Shown in pieces: positions 33,364-42,163 of a DNA stretch of 42,303 nt. This DNA comes from an uncultured Christensenellaceae bacterium (lineage in GTDB: Bacteria > Bacillota > Clostridia > Christensenellales > CAG-314), in NCBI GenBank assembly GCA_910587795.1, contig CAJUNH010000012.1, positions 1-42,303 on the forward strand. The letters are read 5' to 3'. The notes beneath the pieces were generated by a model, which ran no database searches, was not told the origin of the DNA, and was given only the letters and a program-made list of their open reading frames with translations. The position numbers and the translations under genes are program-made. Positions within the stretch are counted from its first letter, which is position 1; each line of letters begins with the position of its first letter.

Positions 33364-33392
33364 ATTATATATAAATAATTTGCCGCTGTCAA
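33364..33392 (-). promoter_or_regulatory. Sigma-A promoter of the cyclophilin gene
   Basis: On the minus strand TTGACA (33387-33392), 17 nt and TATAAT (33364-33369): both boxes are perfect. The remaining 428-nt gap to the aminopeptidase holds only its promoter. Confidence 0.85.
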
Positions 33393-33670
33393 CTTCAAAC
33401 GACAGGCAAACAGTAACCTGAAGCAACAAACAGATATAAAAACGAAACGATATAAATGATATACGTACCTTTTACATATCTGCGGACAGTTATAAAATAT
33501 AATTTGCCTAGACCGTCGACTACACCGAAATATCTAACTTTGGAATAAAGCAACATTATACGTATTTTGGATTTATCATCTGCGGTAATTACCGAAGTTA
33601 GCAAAAATCCATAATATTTTTATTTTCTCTATCTTATCCATTGATTAAAGTTTACAAAAGATTGTTTTTG

Positions 33671-33699
33671 TTGACTTGATTAATATTGTTTTGTATAAT
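33671..33699 (+). promoter_or_regulatory. Sigma-A promoter of the aminopeptidase gene
   Basis: TTGACT (33671-33676), 17 nt and TATAAT (33694-33699). Confidence 0.8.
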
Positions 33700-33738
33700 A
33701 ATAGCATATATTTCTACTCAAAAAGGAGATTTACAACT

Positions 33739-34971
33739 ATGCTTACCAACAAACAAATGGAAAAGTTTGCCGAGCTTGCGGTGCGCGTCGGCGCGAATAT
33801 GCAAAAAGATCAGGAAGTTGTAATACGCTGCGACGTACAATGCGCTGACTTTGCCCACCTAATTGCGCAAAAAGCTTACGAATTCGGCGCAAAGTTCGTA
33901 CATATGGAATGGCTTGACGAAAAACTGGACCGTATAAATATGCTTAACGCTTCCAAAGAGGCTTTAAGCGATATTCCCAACTACCGCACCGCTTTATGGA
34001 ATTACTTTATCGAACGCAAATGCTGCCTTATTTCCATATCGGCAGGAGATCCCAACAAATACAAAGGCTGCGACGCAGACAAGCTGTCCGCTTACGAAAT
34101 AGCTTTTAATATTGCGCGCAATGCTTTCCGTCAAGCTACTATGTCTAACTATCTTAGATGGACCATTGTATCCATCCCCACCCCTGCTTGGGCACAGCAA
34201 ATATTCCCCGACGATACGGCAGAGGCGGCAACGGACAAACTGTGGAATGCAATCGGTCATATTATGCGCCTAGATCAGGACGACCCCACCGCGGCTTGGC
34301 GCAAGCATATAAACACGCTTGTAAGCCGTGCGGAATATATGACAAATCACAATTTTGAATACATACGTATGAAAAATGCCGCAGGCACAGATTTAAGCGT
34401 AGGACTTGCAACCGACCACGTATGGATTGCGGCGGAAGAGGAAGGTCAGGACGGAATTAGGTTTACCGCGAATATGCCCACGGAAGAAGTATTTACCGCG
34501 CCCCACAATCGTAAAATAAACGGAAAAGTTGTAAACGCTCTGCCCCTTGTCAACAACGGCAACGTTATAGATAATTTCAGTATAACCTTTAAAGACGGAA
34601 AAGTTACGGACTTTACCGCCGAAACGGGATACGAAGCGTTAAAAGGATTGTTGGAAAGCGACGAAGGCGTACTGTCGCTGGGCGAAATTGCATTGATAGG
34701 CAAAGAATCGCCCATTGCGGAAAGCGGAATTTTATTTTACAATACACTGTTTGACGAAAACGCCAGCTGCCACCTTGCTTTTGGAGCGAGCTACCCCACC
34801 ACTGTTAAAAACGGCAATAATATGACGGCGGAACAACTTGCGCAGCATGGTATGAACCAAAGCATACAGCACGTAGATTTTATGGTTGGCACAAAAGACA
34901 TAGATATAGACGGTATCGGTTACGACGGAAAAGTTACGCCGCTATTCCGCAACGGCGAATGGGTAATTTAA
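33739..34971 (+). CDS. M29 family aminopeptidase (AmpS/AmpT-like)
   Basis: This 410-residue metallopeptidase of family M29 removes N-terminal residues from peptides in the cytoplasm. Family blocks are MEKFAELAVRVGANMQKDQE, ANMPTEEVFTAPHNRKINGK with the metal-binding Glu and His, ESPIAESGILFYNTLFDENA with a metal-binding Glu and Asp, HLAFGASYP, and IQHVDFMVGTKDIDIDG with a C-terminal His/Asp. The start 33739 is set by AAAGGAG and by the promoter, whose expected transcript begins near 33706. The longer frame from 33676 would begin inside the promoter and is rejected. It is monocistronic, with a strong terminator. Confidence 0.93.
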   Translation: MLTNKQMEKFAELAVRVGANMQKDQEVVIRCDVQCADFAHLIAQKAYEFGAKFVHMEWLDEKLDRINMLNASKEALSDIPNYRTALWNYFIERKCCLISISAGDPNKYKGCDADKLSAYEIAFNIARNAFRQATMSNYLRWTIVSIPTPAWAQQIFPDDTAEAATDKLWNAIGHIMRLDQDDPTAAWRKHINTLVSRAEYMTNHNFEYIRMKNAAGTDLSVGLATDHVWIAAEEEGQDGIRFTANMPTEEVFTAPHNRKINGKVVNALPLVNNGNVIDNFSITFKDGKVTDFTAETGYEALKGLLESDEGVLSLGEIALIGKESPIAESGILFYNTLFDENASCHLAFGASYPTTVKNGNNMTAEQLAQHGMNQSIQHVDFMVGTKDIDIDGIGYDGKVTPLFRNGEWVI

Positions 34972-35069
34972 AAAACAATACTGTTAATGCATTTGTTTTA
35001 TAGTTGTAATTACAAATGTGGATTGTATACTTTATTTACGTCTGTTTACCTGTTAGACACAGGCAATGC

Positions 35070-35105
35070 AAACGGCGGAGACTTAAAAACAGTCTCCGCC
35101 GTTTT
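35070..35105 (+). terminator. Terminator of the aminopeptidase gene
   Basis: A perfect 14-bp GC-rich stem (35070-35083 with 35091-35104) and a 7-nt loop are followed by T. The rest of the 312-nt gap shows nothing. Confidence 0.9.
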
Positions 35106-35283
35106 TGTTGTGTACGGCACTTTATTTACTTTATACCGAATAACGGTAATGCGGCATATACTTCCTTTTATAATATTATCCCAGAATCCTTTTTGACTGT
35201 TCCGTTAAGAAGAGCAACGTTTTGTATCGGGATATTACTATCTTTTATAATAAAGCAATGTCTACGTAAAACAAATAGCAGTT

Positions 35284-36126
35284 TTAATTTTCAGCTTTAC
35301 ATTTTTTTGAATATATTATCACTATTACGGATAACAAAACGTAGCCGAGCAAAAGAAGTACAACGAACTTACTTAGCCATATCATATCTATTACAAATAA
35401 TACCAACGACCATGATGAAAAAAGGTAGCATGCAAAAGCGTTGATTTTACTCCATACGGCAGTTGATTTTAGCGTTTCTCGTGTTCTTACTCCTAACAAA
35501 TAATTTTGTTTATTTATTTTTGGATGTATCGCAATAGATACGCACATTATTAACGAAACACTTAAACCTGTAATAAAAGATGACATATTGCTTAGATATT
35601 TGCCATACAAACAAACAATAAAAACCAAATAAGCAATTTGTAATAAAGAAATAACGCTGTAAATAATATAGATAATTTTTTTATTTCTAATTTGCCTAAG
35701 TATAAGCCCTACAAACAAATTGACACTTACAAGCACAACGACAGTAATACAGTGAATAAAGACTTCATTACGGCTTCCATATCTATCAATTACACCGTTT
35801 GTCCAATGTGCCGGTATAGTTTGCGGTAGAAATCTCCAAACCGTAAAAAAAGCAAGTATGCAAAAAAGACCTAAAAGTAAATTTGCGGCAAAAAATCTAA
35901 TGTTAATATTGCTTGTATTATCGTTTATATTGTCATTTTCTTTAATAAGCGCGTCGACAGTCACGTCTAACAGTTCACTTAACTGAGTTAACATTTGTAA
36001 ATCAGGCTGTGTCTTGCCACTCTCCCATTTTGATACGCATTGCCGTGAAACAAATAATTTTTTAGCTAAATCACTTTGAGAAAAGCCTTTTTCTGTTCTG
36101 TATTTTTTTAAATTGTGTCCAAACAT
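35284..36126 (-). CDS. XRE-family regulator fused to a DUF1648/SdpI membrane domain
   Basis: Residues 1-62 of this 280-residue protein are a Cro/CI helix-turn-helix (FSQSDLAKKLFVSRQCVSKW). After a short linker come about six membrane helices with the DUF1648 block LPQTIPAHWTNGVIDRYGS and the SdpI block NYLLGVRTRETLKSTAVWSK. SdpI proteins give immunity to the Bacillus SDP toxin and also sense it. A fused DNA-binding head suggests a one-protein membrane sensor-regulator. GGAGGGCGGGGC lies directly before ATG 36126. The promoter is covered by a perfect inverted repeat that is probably its own operator. Its A/T-rich codon use differs a little from its neighbours, so it may have been acquired. Confidence 0.82.
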   Translation of the reverse strand: MFGHNLKKYRTEKGFSQSDLAKKLFVSRQCVSKWESGKTQPDLQMLTQLSELLDVTVDALIKENDNINDNTSNINIRFFAANLLLGLFCILAFFTVWRFLPQTIPAHWTNGVIDRYGSRNEVFIHCITVVVLVSVNLFVGLILRQIRNKKIIYIIYSVISLLQIAYLVFIVCLYGKYLSNMSSFITGLSVSLIMCVSIAIHPKINKQNYLLGVRTRETLKSTAVWSKINAFACYLFSSWSLVLFVIDMIWLSKFVVLLLLGYVLLSVIVIIYSKKCKAEN

Positions 36127-36139
36127 GCCCCGCCCTCCG

Positions 36140-36172
36140 TTTACATTATATCATTTTATAATTAAATGTAAA
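36140..36172 (-). promoter_or_regulatory. Promoter with overlapping operator of the XRE-SdpI gene
   Basis: On the minus strand TTTACA (36167-36172), 16 nt and TATAAT (36145-36150). A perfect 8-bp inverted repeat TTTACATT/AATGTAAA (36140-36147, 36165-36172) covers both boxes, as expected for autorepression. Confidence 0.65.
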
Positions 36173-36370
36173 TATTTAGCTTGTAACCGTTATGTTGCTT
36201 ACGATATTTTCTCAAACAGTGCTGTTACAAATGGACAAGCATGCATAAATAGTAATATAAAAAAATTGTTTTAAACTTTATATTTTGTTTTTTGCTTGCT
36301 TGCGCACATTATCTCGGTTTACTTGTTTATATGTGTAAAGCGCACGACTATTCGGATAGTTTTATTAATA

Positions 36371-36393
36371 CAAAAAAAGACGCTTCCGCGTCT
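36371..36393 (-). terminator. Terminator of the HAD phosphatase gene
   Basis: On the minus strand AGACGC-GGAA-GCGTCT is followed by T7, about 110 nt past the stop at 36502. The 375-nt gap holds no gene. Confidence 0.8.
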
Positions 36394-36501
36394 AATTTCG
36401 TAACTAAGCAAATTTTCGCCGCTTAAAACTTCAAAGCGAAATTTTACACGCCGTCGTAATAGCGAAAATGCACCACTGTTATTTACAACTTTTAAAACAA
36501 A

Positions 36502-37284
36502 CTATTCGTCGGCAATATCGCCTACGCCTTCCAATATTAAACGGGGACGGTAAGGAAATCGCAATACCGACTTACGCGTAGATACGCCGGACAGCACTAA
36601 CACCGGATCGAGACCGCTTTCCATTGCGGCAATAATGTCCGTATCCATACGGTCGCCGATCATAGCAACGTCGGGCGAATGAATACCGACTTTGTGGAAG
36701 CGATCCATAGCGGCGCGCATCATAAGCGGGTTTGGTTTGCCTACGTAGTACGCTTTGCGGTTAGTGGCATATTCGATAGGCGCAACCAACGCTTTGCATG
36801 CGGGAATTTCGCCGTGTTCCGTAGGCGTTGTGATATCGGAATTTGTGCCGATTAAACGCGCCCCCTGATTGACAAGCGCCGTAGCCCTTTTAATATTTTC
36901 AAAGTTGTAATTTTCTGTTTCGCCGATAACCACAAACTCGGGGTCGACGTCGTTTAACGTTATTCCAACATCGTACAAAGCGTTGGTTAAGCCTGCGTCG
37001 CCTATAACGTACGCCGTAGACGCACCCTGCGCTTTTAAAAAACTTGCCGTAGCAAGCGCCGCCGTATGAAAGTTTTCCTCGTCAACCTCTAAACCCATAC
37101 GCACGAGTTTTTGTTTAAGTTCCTTGGGCGACTTTTGACTGTTATTTGTTAAAAACAAAAAACGCTTGTCGTTATCGTGCAGCCAATTTACAAATTTTTT
37201 GACGCCCGGCAGCAAAGTGTTGCCATGATAAATTACGCCGTCCATATCGCAAATAAAGCCTTTTTTATTACGTAAAAAATCCAT
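36502..37284 (-). CDS. HAD-IIA family phosphatase (NagD/AraL-like)
   Basis: This 260-residue hydrolase of HAD subfamily IIA removes phosphate from small sugar phosphates or nucleotides. It shows motif I ICDMDGVIYHG with nucleophile and acid Asp, motif II FLTNNS, motif III with Lys in YYVGKPNPLMM, and motif IV AMIGDRMDTDI for Mg. The length is normal. GGGAGG precedes ATG 37284 with a somewhat long spacer. The substrate cannot be read from sequence. Confidence 0.9.
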   Translation of the reverse strand: MDFLRNKKGFICDMDGVIYHGNTLLPGVKKFVNWLHDNDKRFLFLTNNSQKSPKELKQKLVRMGLEVDEENFHTAALATASFLKAQGASTAYVIGDAGLTNALYDVGITLNDVDPEFVVIGETENYNFENIKRATALVNQGARLIGTNSDITTPTEHGEIPACKALVAPIEYATNRKAYYVGKPNPLMMRAAMDRFHKVGIHSPDVAMIGDRMDTDIIAAMESGLDPVLVLSGVSTRKSVLRFPYRPRLILEGVGDIADE

Positions 37285-37408
37285 AAAAAATTCATCCTCC
37301 CATTAAATTATTTTTTAGAAAAATGTGTTACATAACGATTTAAATTTGTAAAACATAACGTCTTAAACGTTTAACGCAGTACAGCCTATATAAACTATTT
37401 CCGTATTA

Positions 37409-37680
37409 AATTATATCGTAAAACAACGACGTTAGTTCCGGCAAAACCCGGTTGAGCGTTTTACGATGTAATTAAAACCGGATAAATTCAATTAGACCCG
37501 GTTGGTTGCTTAATTATATCGTAAAACAACAATGTAAATCACAGTTAGACGTTGTACTATTTAATTAAAACCTGTCGTTTTCCGTCAAACTTATTTTATA
37601 AATAATTGTATCGTACACAAATAACACTTATACCTAACGATAAATTTTAAGCGTGATACGATGTAATTAAAATCCACGCA
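37409..37680. repeat. Alternating inverted-repeat array in the 37.3-38.0 kb gap
   Basis: The motif GTTTTACGATRTAATTA occurs in alternating orientation about every 50 nt: reverse near 37409-37425, forward 37458-37474, reverse 37511-37527, a degenerate forward near 37551-37570, degenerate reverse near 37603-37616, and forward near 37652-37672. Exact 16-mers TACGATGTAATTAAAA lie at 37462-37477 and 37657-37672. Adjacent copies can pair. The whole 757-nt gap has no gene. Confidence 0.65.
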
Positions 37681-37976
37681 TTTAATATAATGCGGCATAA
37701 ATACTGTGCTTTTCCGTATTCGATTTAAACTGCACCGCCGTTTCGTCAATTATTGTTTTTATAAAACAGTGCTGCAACCGCAGTGTTTTTCCGATGTCTG
37801 TTTTAATACAATCAAAACAAAATTAATAGTAATAGTTATAATACTTACAAAACAGCTTATATTGCATATCTTATAACTTACAGTTTGATTGTACTATATA
37901 GAATAAAAAAAGTAAAGTTTATTACAGAAAGACAATTTTAATAAATTATCATCGTTAAATTATTTATAAAAAACAC

Positions 37977-38005
37977 TTTACTTGCGTTGCAATTTATGAT
38001 AGAAT
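37977..38005 (+). promoter_or_regulatory. Promoter of the tRNA-Ser gene
   Basis: TTTACT (37977-37982), 17 nt and TAGAAT (38000-38005) lie 36 nt before the tRNA. Confidence 0.6.
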
Positions 38006-38041
38006 AATTTGGCAAGCAAATAACGGACACAACCGGATTTT

Positions 38042-38132
38042 GGAGAAATACCCAAGAGGCCGAAGGGGCGCCCCTGCTAAGGGTGTAGTACGTGTAAGCG
38101 TAGCGAGGGTTCAAATCCCTCTTTCTCCGCCA
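38042..38132 (+). tRNA. tRNA-Ser(GCU)
   Basis: This is a class II tRNA. The acceptor GGAGAAA (38042-38048) pairs with TTTCTCC (38122-38128), then come discriminator G and an encoded CCA. The anticodon stem CGCCC/GGGTG flanks loop CTGCTAA with anticodon GCT (38076-38078), reading AGC and AGU serine codons. There is a long variable arm and a T arm GAGGGTTCAAATCCCTC. The restriction cassette starts about 300 nt downstream. Confidence 0.97.
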
Positions 38133-38136
38133 AATG

Positions 38137-38182
38137 AAACCTAAAACGAACCACTGTTTGAGTGAATTGTTTTAGGTTTTTT
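38137..38182 (+). terminator. Terminator of tRNA-Ser
   Basis: AAACCTAAAAC (38137-38147) pairs with GTTTTAGGTTT (38169-38179), followed by T. Confidence 0.85.
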
Positions 38183-38371
38183 CTTTTGCCTTTTGGAGTG
38201 TAAGTTTATGTTTGTTTAACGCCGTAAAATGTTAGATACGACATGAAAACGCTTTTATTGTGTTAGCGAAGTAATCCAATTAGACGTTATACGCCGTATT
38301 TTACTGAATTTACACTAGCACCCGCCATAGTGCCAAACACAAGAATTCGTTAAAATGGCATATCGTTAAAC

Positions 38372-38400
38372 TTGATAAATTTTTCTATTTATGCTATAAT
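38372..38400 (+). promoter_or_regulatory. Sigma-A promoter of the restriction cassette
   Basis: TTGATA (38372-38377), 17 nt and TATAAT (38395-38400). Expected transcript start is near 38407, before GTG 38432. Confidence 0.8.
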
Positions 38401-38431
38401 TTAAGTGTTCAAAATACTATGGAGAGCAAAC

Positions 38432-39442
38432 GTGAAAGTTATTAGTTTATTCAGCGGTTGCGGCGGTCTTGATTTAGGCTTTGAAAAAGCAGGCTTTGAA
38501 ATACCCATCGCAAACGAATATGACCCCACTATATGGGAAACTTTTATAGTAAATCACCCTAAAACAAAATTGATTAAGGGGGATATTCGTCGTATAAGCG
38601 AAAATGACTTTCCTAATGATATTGACGGTATAATAGGCGGTCCGCCTTGTCAGTCTTGGTCAGAAGCAGGTGCTTTACGTGGTATTGACGATGCGCGCGG
38701 AAAATTGTTTTATGAATACATACGAATATTAAAAAACAAACAACCGAAATTTTTTCTTGCAGAAAACGTAAGCGGTATGCTTGCAAATCGCCATAAAAAA
38801 GCAGTTGAAAATATAATTGAAACATTCAAAGATTGTGGCTATAATGTTACAATCACATTAGTAAATGCAAAAGATTACGACGTAGCACAAGAACGCAAAA
38901 GGGTTTTCTATATAGGTTTTAGAAAAGATTTGAATATCGATTTTGAGTTCCCGACAGGCTCTACACAGGATAAACATAGCAAAAAATTAACGTTGCGTGA
39001 TGTTATTTGGGATTTACAATTTTCTGCTGTACCTGCAAGCGATAAAAACTACCATAACGTAAAAGCAATAAATAACAATGAGTATTTTGTCGGTGCGTAT
39101 TCGCCTATTTTTATGAGTAGAAACAGAGTTAAATCGTGGGATGAGCAGGCTTTTACAGTTCAGGCGTCGGGACGGCAATGTCAATTACACCCACAAGCAC
39201 CTAAAATGGTTTTTGTAGAGCAAAATAAACGCGAGTTTGTTAAAGGCAAAGAAAGTTTATATCGCCGTTTGACTATTAGGGAAATAGCAAGAATACAAGG
39301 TTTTCCCGATACTTTCAAATTTATTTATTCAAATACCGATGACGCTTATAAAATGATTGGTAACGCAGTGCCTGTAAATTTAGCGTACGAAGTTGCGTTA
39401 GCAATCAAAAATACTTTGGAAAACATAGGAGAAACAAAATGA
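38432..39442 (+). CDS. DNA (cytosine-5) methyltransferase, M.HaeIII-like (GGCC)
   Basis: This enzyme of about 336 residues has all C5-methylase motifs: I (SLFSGCGGLDLGFEKAGF), IV with the catalytic Cys (GGPPCQSWSE), VI (AENVSGM), VIII (QERKRVFYIGF), IX (YRRLTIREIARIQGFP) and X (MIGNAVPVNLAYE). The target-recognition region IFMSRNRV..WDEQAFTVQ and ASGRQCQLHPQAP closely follows M.HaeIII as I remember it, so GGCC is the predicted site. The start is GTG 38432 with GGAG seven bases upstream; the GTG at 38405 lies at the expected transcript start and is not used. The stop overlaps the nuclease start (ATGA). AT-rich codon use differs from the housekeeping genes, which suggests transfer. Confidence 0.92.
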   Translation: MKVISLFSGCGGLDLGFEKAGFEIPIANEYDPTIWETFIVNHPKTKLIKGDIRRISENDFPNDIDGIIGGPPCQSWSEAGALRGIDDARGKLFYEYIRILKNKQPKFFLAENVSGMLANRHKKAVENIIETFKDCGYNVTITLVNAKDYDVAQERKRVFYIGFRKDLNIDFEFPTGSTQDKHSKKLTLRDVIWDLQFSAVPASDKNYHNVKAINNNEYFVGAYSPIFMSRNRVKSWDEQAFTVQASGRQCQLHPQAPKMVFVEQNKREFVKGKESLYRRLTIREIARIQGFPDTFKFIYSNTDDAYKMIGNAVPVNLAYEVALAIKNTLENIGETK

Positions 39443-40392
39443 GCGAACAAAGCAACAATCAAGGGCGAGCATATGAATATATTTGTTTAACTACGTTGTG
39501 TAATGAAATCGGCAAATTGCGTAGTGTTGAAATTGAACAAAATAGCGCATATAATGCCGCTTTTCACGCTTGGTCGTTGATTAGTCCGTTATTTCAAAAT
39601 ATACTGACCGAAAGTGCGAAATCTGCCGTTGCTACTATTTTCGATATGGAGCCGATGATTATAGAGCCGAGCAATGATTTATTGAAATTAAAAATACAAA
39701 CCGATAACGAAGGCAAGGACGGTGATGTTCGTGATATTGTTATTAGTCGAAAAGATGTGCAGTGGGAAATTGGTTTGAGTTTGAAACACAATCATTTTGC
39801 TGTTAAACACAGCAGATTGGCTAAATCGTTGAACTTTGGAGAAAAATGGTTTAATATTCCTTGTTCCGATAAATATTGGGCGGACATAAAACCCATCTTC
39901 GATTATTTGAAAATTCAAAAAGATAACAAGCGAAATTGGCGTGAACTACCGCATAAAGACAAAGGAGTTTATATTCCTTTATTACAAGCGTTTATGGACG
40001 AAATTATCCGTAGCAGTAATTCAAATGCCGAAGTGCCGCAAAGAATGGTTGAATATTTGCTTGGGGAATTTGATTTTTATAAAGTAATCAGCATTGATAG
40101 CCGTCGTATTACGCAAATACAAACATATAACCTGCACGGAAGATTAAATCAAGCAAGCAGAATTTCAAAACCTAAGATTGAAGTTCCTATTGCTTATTTG
40201 CCTACTCGCATTGTAAGTTTAGAGTTTAAGCCGAACAGTACAAACACGGTAGAGTTATATATGGACGGCGGTTGGCAATTCAGTTTTAGAATACATAACG
40301 CTTCGACAAAAGTAGAAACAAGTCTTAAATTCGATATACAAATTGTCGGTATGCCTACAACGATTATTTCGATAGACTGCAAGTGGAACTAA
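39439..40392 (+). CDS. HaeIII-family type II restriction endonuclease (GGCC)
   Basis: This 317-residue protein matches the HaeIII endonuclease family in length and in conserved blocks NQGRAYEYICL near the amino end and VQWEIGLSLKHNHFAVKHSR in the middle. The latter has the Glu and Lys (E-x-x-L-K) expected for a PD-(D/E)XK-type metal site, with KDGDVRDIVI just before it. It should cut unmethylated GGCC. It overlaps the methylase by 4 nt and is 18 nt before the DUF262 gene, so the three form one operon. The pairing with an M.HaeIII-like enzyme supports the call. Confidence 0.85.
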   Translation: MSEQSNNQGRAYEYICLTTLCNEIGKLRSVEIEQNSAYNAAFHAWSLISPLFQNILTESAKSAVATIFDMEPMIIEPSNDLLKLKIQTDNEGKDGDVRDIVISRKDVQWEIGLSLKHNHFAVKHSRLAKSLNFGEKWFNIPCSDKYWADIKPIFDYLKIQKDNKRNWRELPHKDKGVYIPLLQAFMDEIIRSSNSNAEVPQRMVEYLLGEFDFYKVISIDSRRITQIQTYNLHGRLNQASRISKPKIEVPIAYLPTRIVSLEFKPNSTNTVELYMDGGWQFSFRIHNASTKVETSLKFDIQIVGMPTTIISIDCKWN

Positions 40393-40409
40393 GTATTGGG
40401 AGATACATA

Positions 40410-41924
40410 ATGAATAAAGTTAATTTAGACGCAATGATTATCCGTGAAGATTTTAATGCTACGGAAGGGTTTACATCTACTAGTAGAATTAAACAAATAG
40501 ATGTAAATAGTTTAAAGCACGATTCTATGTTGACAATGCTTTTAAGAAAACCTGATTTCCAAAGAGAAACTCGTGATTGGGATATTGAGCAATTATGCAA
40601 TTTTTTAAAAAGCATAATCAATAGACATTTTATTCCTGCGATTATTTTATGGCAAAATTCGAGTGCTTTAACTTTTGTTATAGACGGCGCACATAGATTA
40701 AGTGCTTTAATGGCTTGGATAAATGATGATTATGGCGATGGCGTGATTTCAGCAAAATTTTATAATAATAATATAAATGATGAGCAGCGAAATATAGCAC
40801 AAAAAACACGCAAGAAAATTGATAAGGAAATCGGCAATTTTAAATCATATATGGATGCTATAATTGCGCCCAGTAAATATGATGAAGCATTTTGCACCAA
40901 AGCAAAAGCAATTATGTCTTTTTCATTTGATATTCAGTGGATAGAAGGTGATGTATCAGTTGCCGAAAAATCATTCTTTAATATCAATCAAAAGGCTGTT
41001 CCCATTAACGCAACCGAATTAGCAATTCTTGAAGGCAGGACAAAATCAAGTTGTATCGCAACGAGAGCCATAACCTATTCGGGCAATGGTTACAAATACT
41101 GGAAAGATTTTAGTAAAGACAATCAAGAAGCAATAGAAATTTTATCTAAAAACATAAATGAATTGCTATTTTTACCCCCTATAAAAACACCGCTTACTAC
41201 ATTAGATGTTTCATTGGCTGGCAAAAATCAAAACAATCTTTCTTTTTACTTTGATTTAGTTCAGTATTCTCTTGGAGATAGAATTGTCAATCAAGATACG
41301 GATGGCAACGAAACTATTAAGATATTAAGTTATCTTAAAAAGTTATTAGAAGTAATGAATTCTAAGGAGCCGTGTTCATTAGGGTTACATCCTATAATTT
41401 ATTTTTACTCCAAAAATGGCAATTTTAAGCCTGCGATTTTTTATGCAACGTTTCTATTTGTTAAAAGATTATATGAGAATAATAAGTTAAAACTTTTCAC
41501 GAAAAATAGAGCAAATTTTGAGAGCTTTATTTACAAATATGACTATGTAATTGACCAAATAAATCGCAATGCTCGTTCTTCAAAAAAAAGCGCAACTATG
41601 ATATCAAACTTATATTTTGATATTTTAGTAATGTTTGAAGATAGCAAATCAGAGAACGATATTTTGACTGTTATAATAAATAAAAATCCAACGGTTACGG
41701 TTACTAATGAATTATCCCAAAACTTATCTCATTCAAAGTTAAAAAATGCAACTTACATATCGGCGGCATTGTCAAGTGTTCTAAAATGTCCAATATGTGG
41801 TGGCGCAATTCACACGAATTCTACATCATTAGACCATATAGAACGGAAAAGAGATAGTGGCGTTGATAGTGTTGCTAATGCGCAAATAACTCATCCATAC
41901 TGTAATACTGGATTTAAGAACTAA
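40410..41924 (+). CDS. DUF262 domain protein with C-terminal HNH nuclease motif
   Basis: This 504-residue protein has a DUF262 (ParB/sulfiredoxin-like) domain at the amino end, with FQRETRDWDIEQL (residues 50-62) and the nucleotide-site signature IDGAHRLSAL (D92-R96, a variant of DGQQR). NQKAVPINATELAILEGRT follows. The last 45 residues form a treble-clef HNH nuclease: CPIC (C460, C463), DH (475-476), N490, HPYC (H495, C498) and N499. DUF262 proteins include GmrS- and SspE-type defence nucleases that act on modified or phage DNA, usually with DUF1524; here the nuclease is a Cys-type HNH instead. ATG 40410 has GGGAG; the upstream GTG at 40383 lies inside the previous gene. It probably adds a second defence layer to the GGCC system. 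Confidence 0.78.
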   Translation: MNKVNLDAMIIREDFNATEGFTSTSRIKQIDVNSLKHDSMLTMLLRKPDFQRETRDWDIEQLCNFLKSIINRHFIPAIILWQNSSALTFVIDGAHRLSALMAWINDDYGDGVISAKFYNNNINDEQRNIAQKTRKKIDKEIGNFKSYMDAIIAPSKYDEAFCTKAKAIMSFSFDIQWIEGDVSVAEKSFFNINQKAVPINATELAILEGRTKSSCIATRAITYSGNGYKYWKDFSKDNQEAIEILSKNINELLFLPPIKTPLTTLDVSLAGKNQNNLSFYFDLVQYSLGDRIVNQDTDGNETIKILSYLKKLLEVMNSKEPCSLGLHPIIYFYSKNGNFKPAIFYATFLFVKRLYENNKLKLFTKNRANFESFIYKYDYVIDQINRNARSSKKSATMISNLYFDILVMFEDSKSENDILTVIINKNPTVTVTNELSQNLSHSKLKNATYISAALSSVLKCPICGGAIHTNSTSLDHIERKRDSGVDSVANAQITHPYCNTGFKN

Positions 41925-41960
41925 TTATTCGTTTTAGGTTATTACCGCTCCGCCATTAGT

Positions 41961-42003
41961 GAATAATACGAACCCACGCCAAAGTGAGTTCGTATTATTC
42001 TTT
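41961..42003 (+). terminator. Terminator closing the restriction cassette
   Basis: A perfect 13-bp outer stem (41961-41973 with 41988-42000) extends inward after one mismatch, and T follows. Confidence 0.8.
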
Positions 42004-42122
42004 GAAAGAGATTACTTCGGCGTTTGCGTTGGAATGAATATAGCGTCGCCGAAACCGCCTACACCGACAGCGTGGCAAACGCAAAAGCGTGATGAGCAAG
42101 GCAACTTTACAAAATAGCGATA

Positions 42123-42154
42123 AAGGCACTTTGAGAGAAATCTCGGAGTGCCTT
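42123..42154 (+). other. 14-bp hairpin with GAAA tetraloop
   Basis: The arms are AAGGCACTTTGAGA and TCTCGGAGTGCCTT with two G-U pairs and a GNRA loop. No T run follows. It lies just before the promoter at 42164. Confidence 0.55.
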
Positions 42155-42163
42155 ACTGTTTGC

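Noticed and set aside
33395..33604. 69-codon minus-strand frame in the gap before the aminopeptidase
   Set aside because: It has no ribosome site or recognisable motif, and its carboxyl end crosses into the cyclophilin promoter zone.
33676..33738. Longer amino end for the M29 aminopeptidase
   Set aside because: That start overlaps the promoter and precedes the expected transcript start; AAAGGAG supports 33739.
37409..37680. Possible CRISPR array
   Set aside because: Copies are degenerate, alternate in direction and have repeat-like sequence between them; no cas genes are near.
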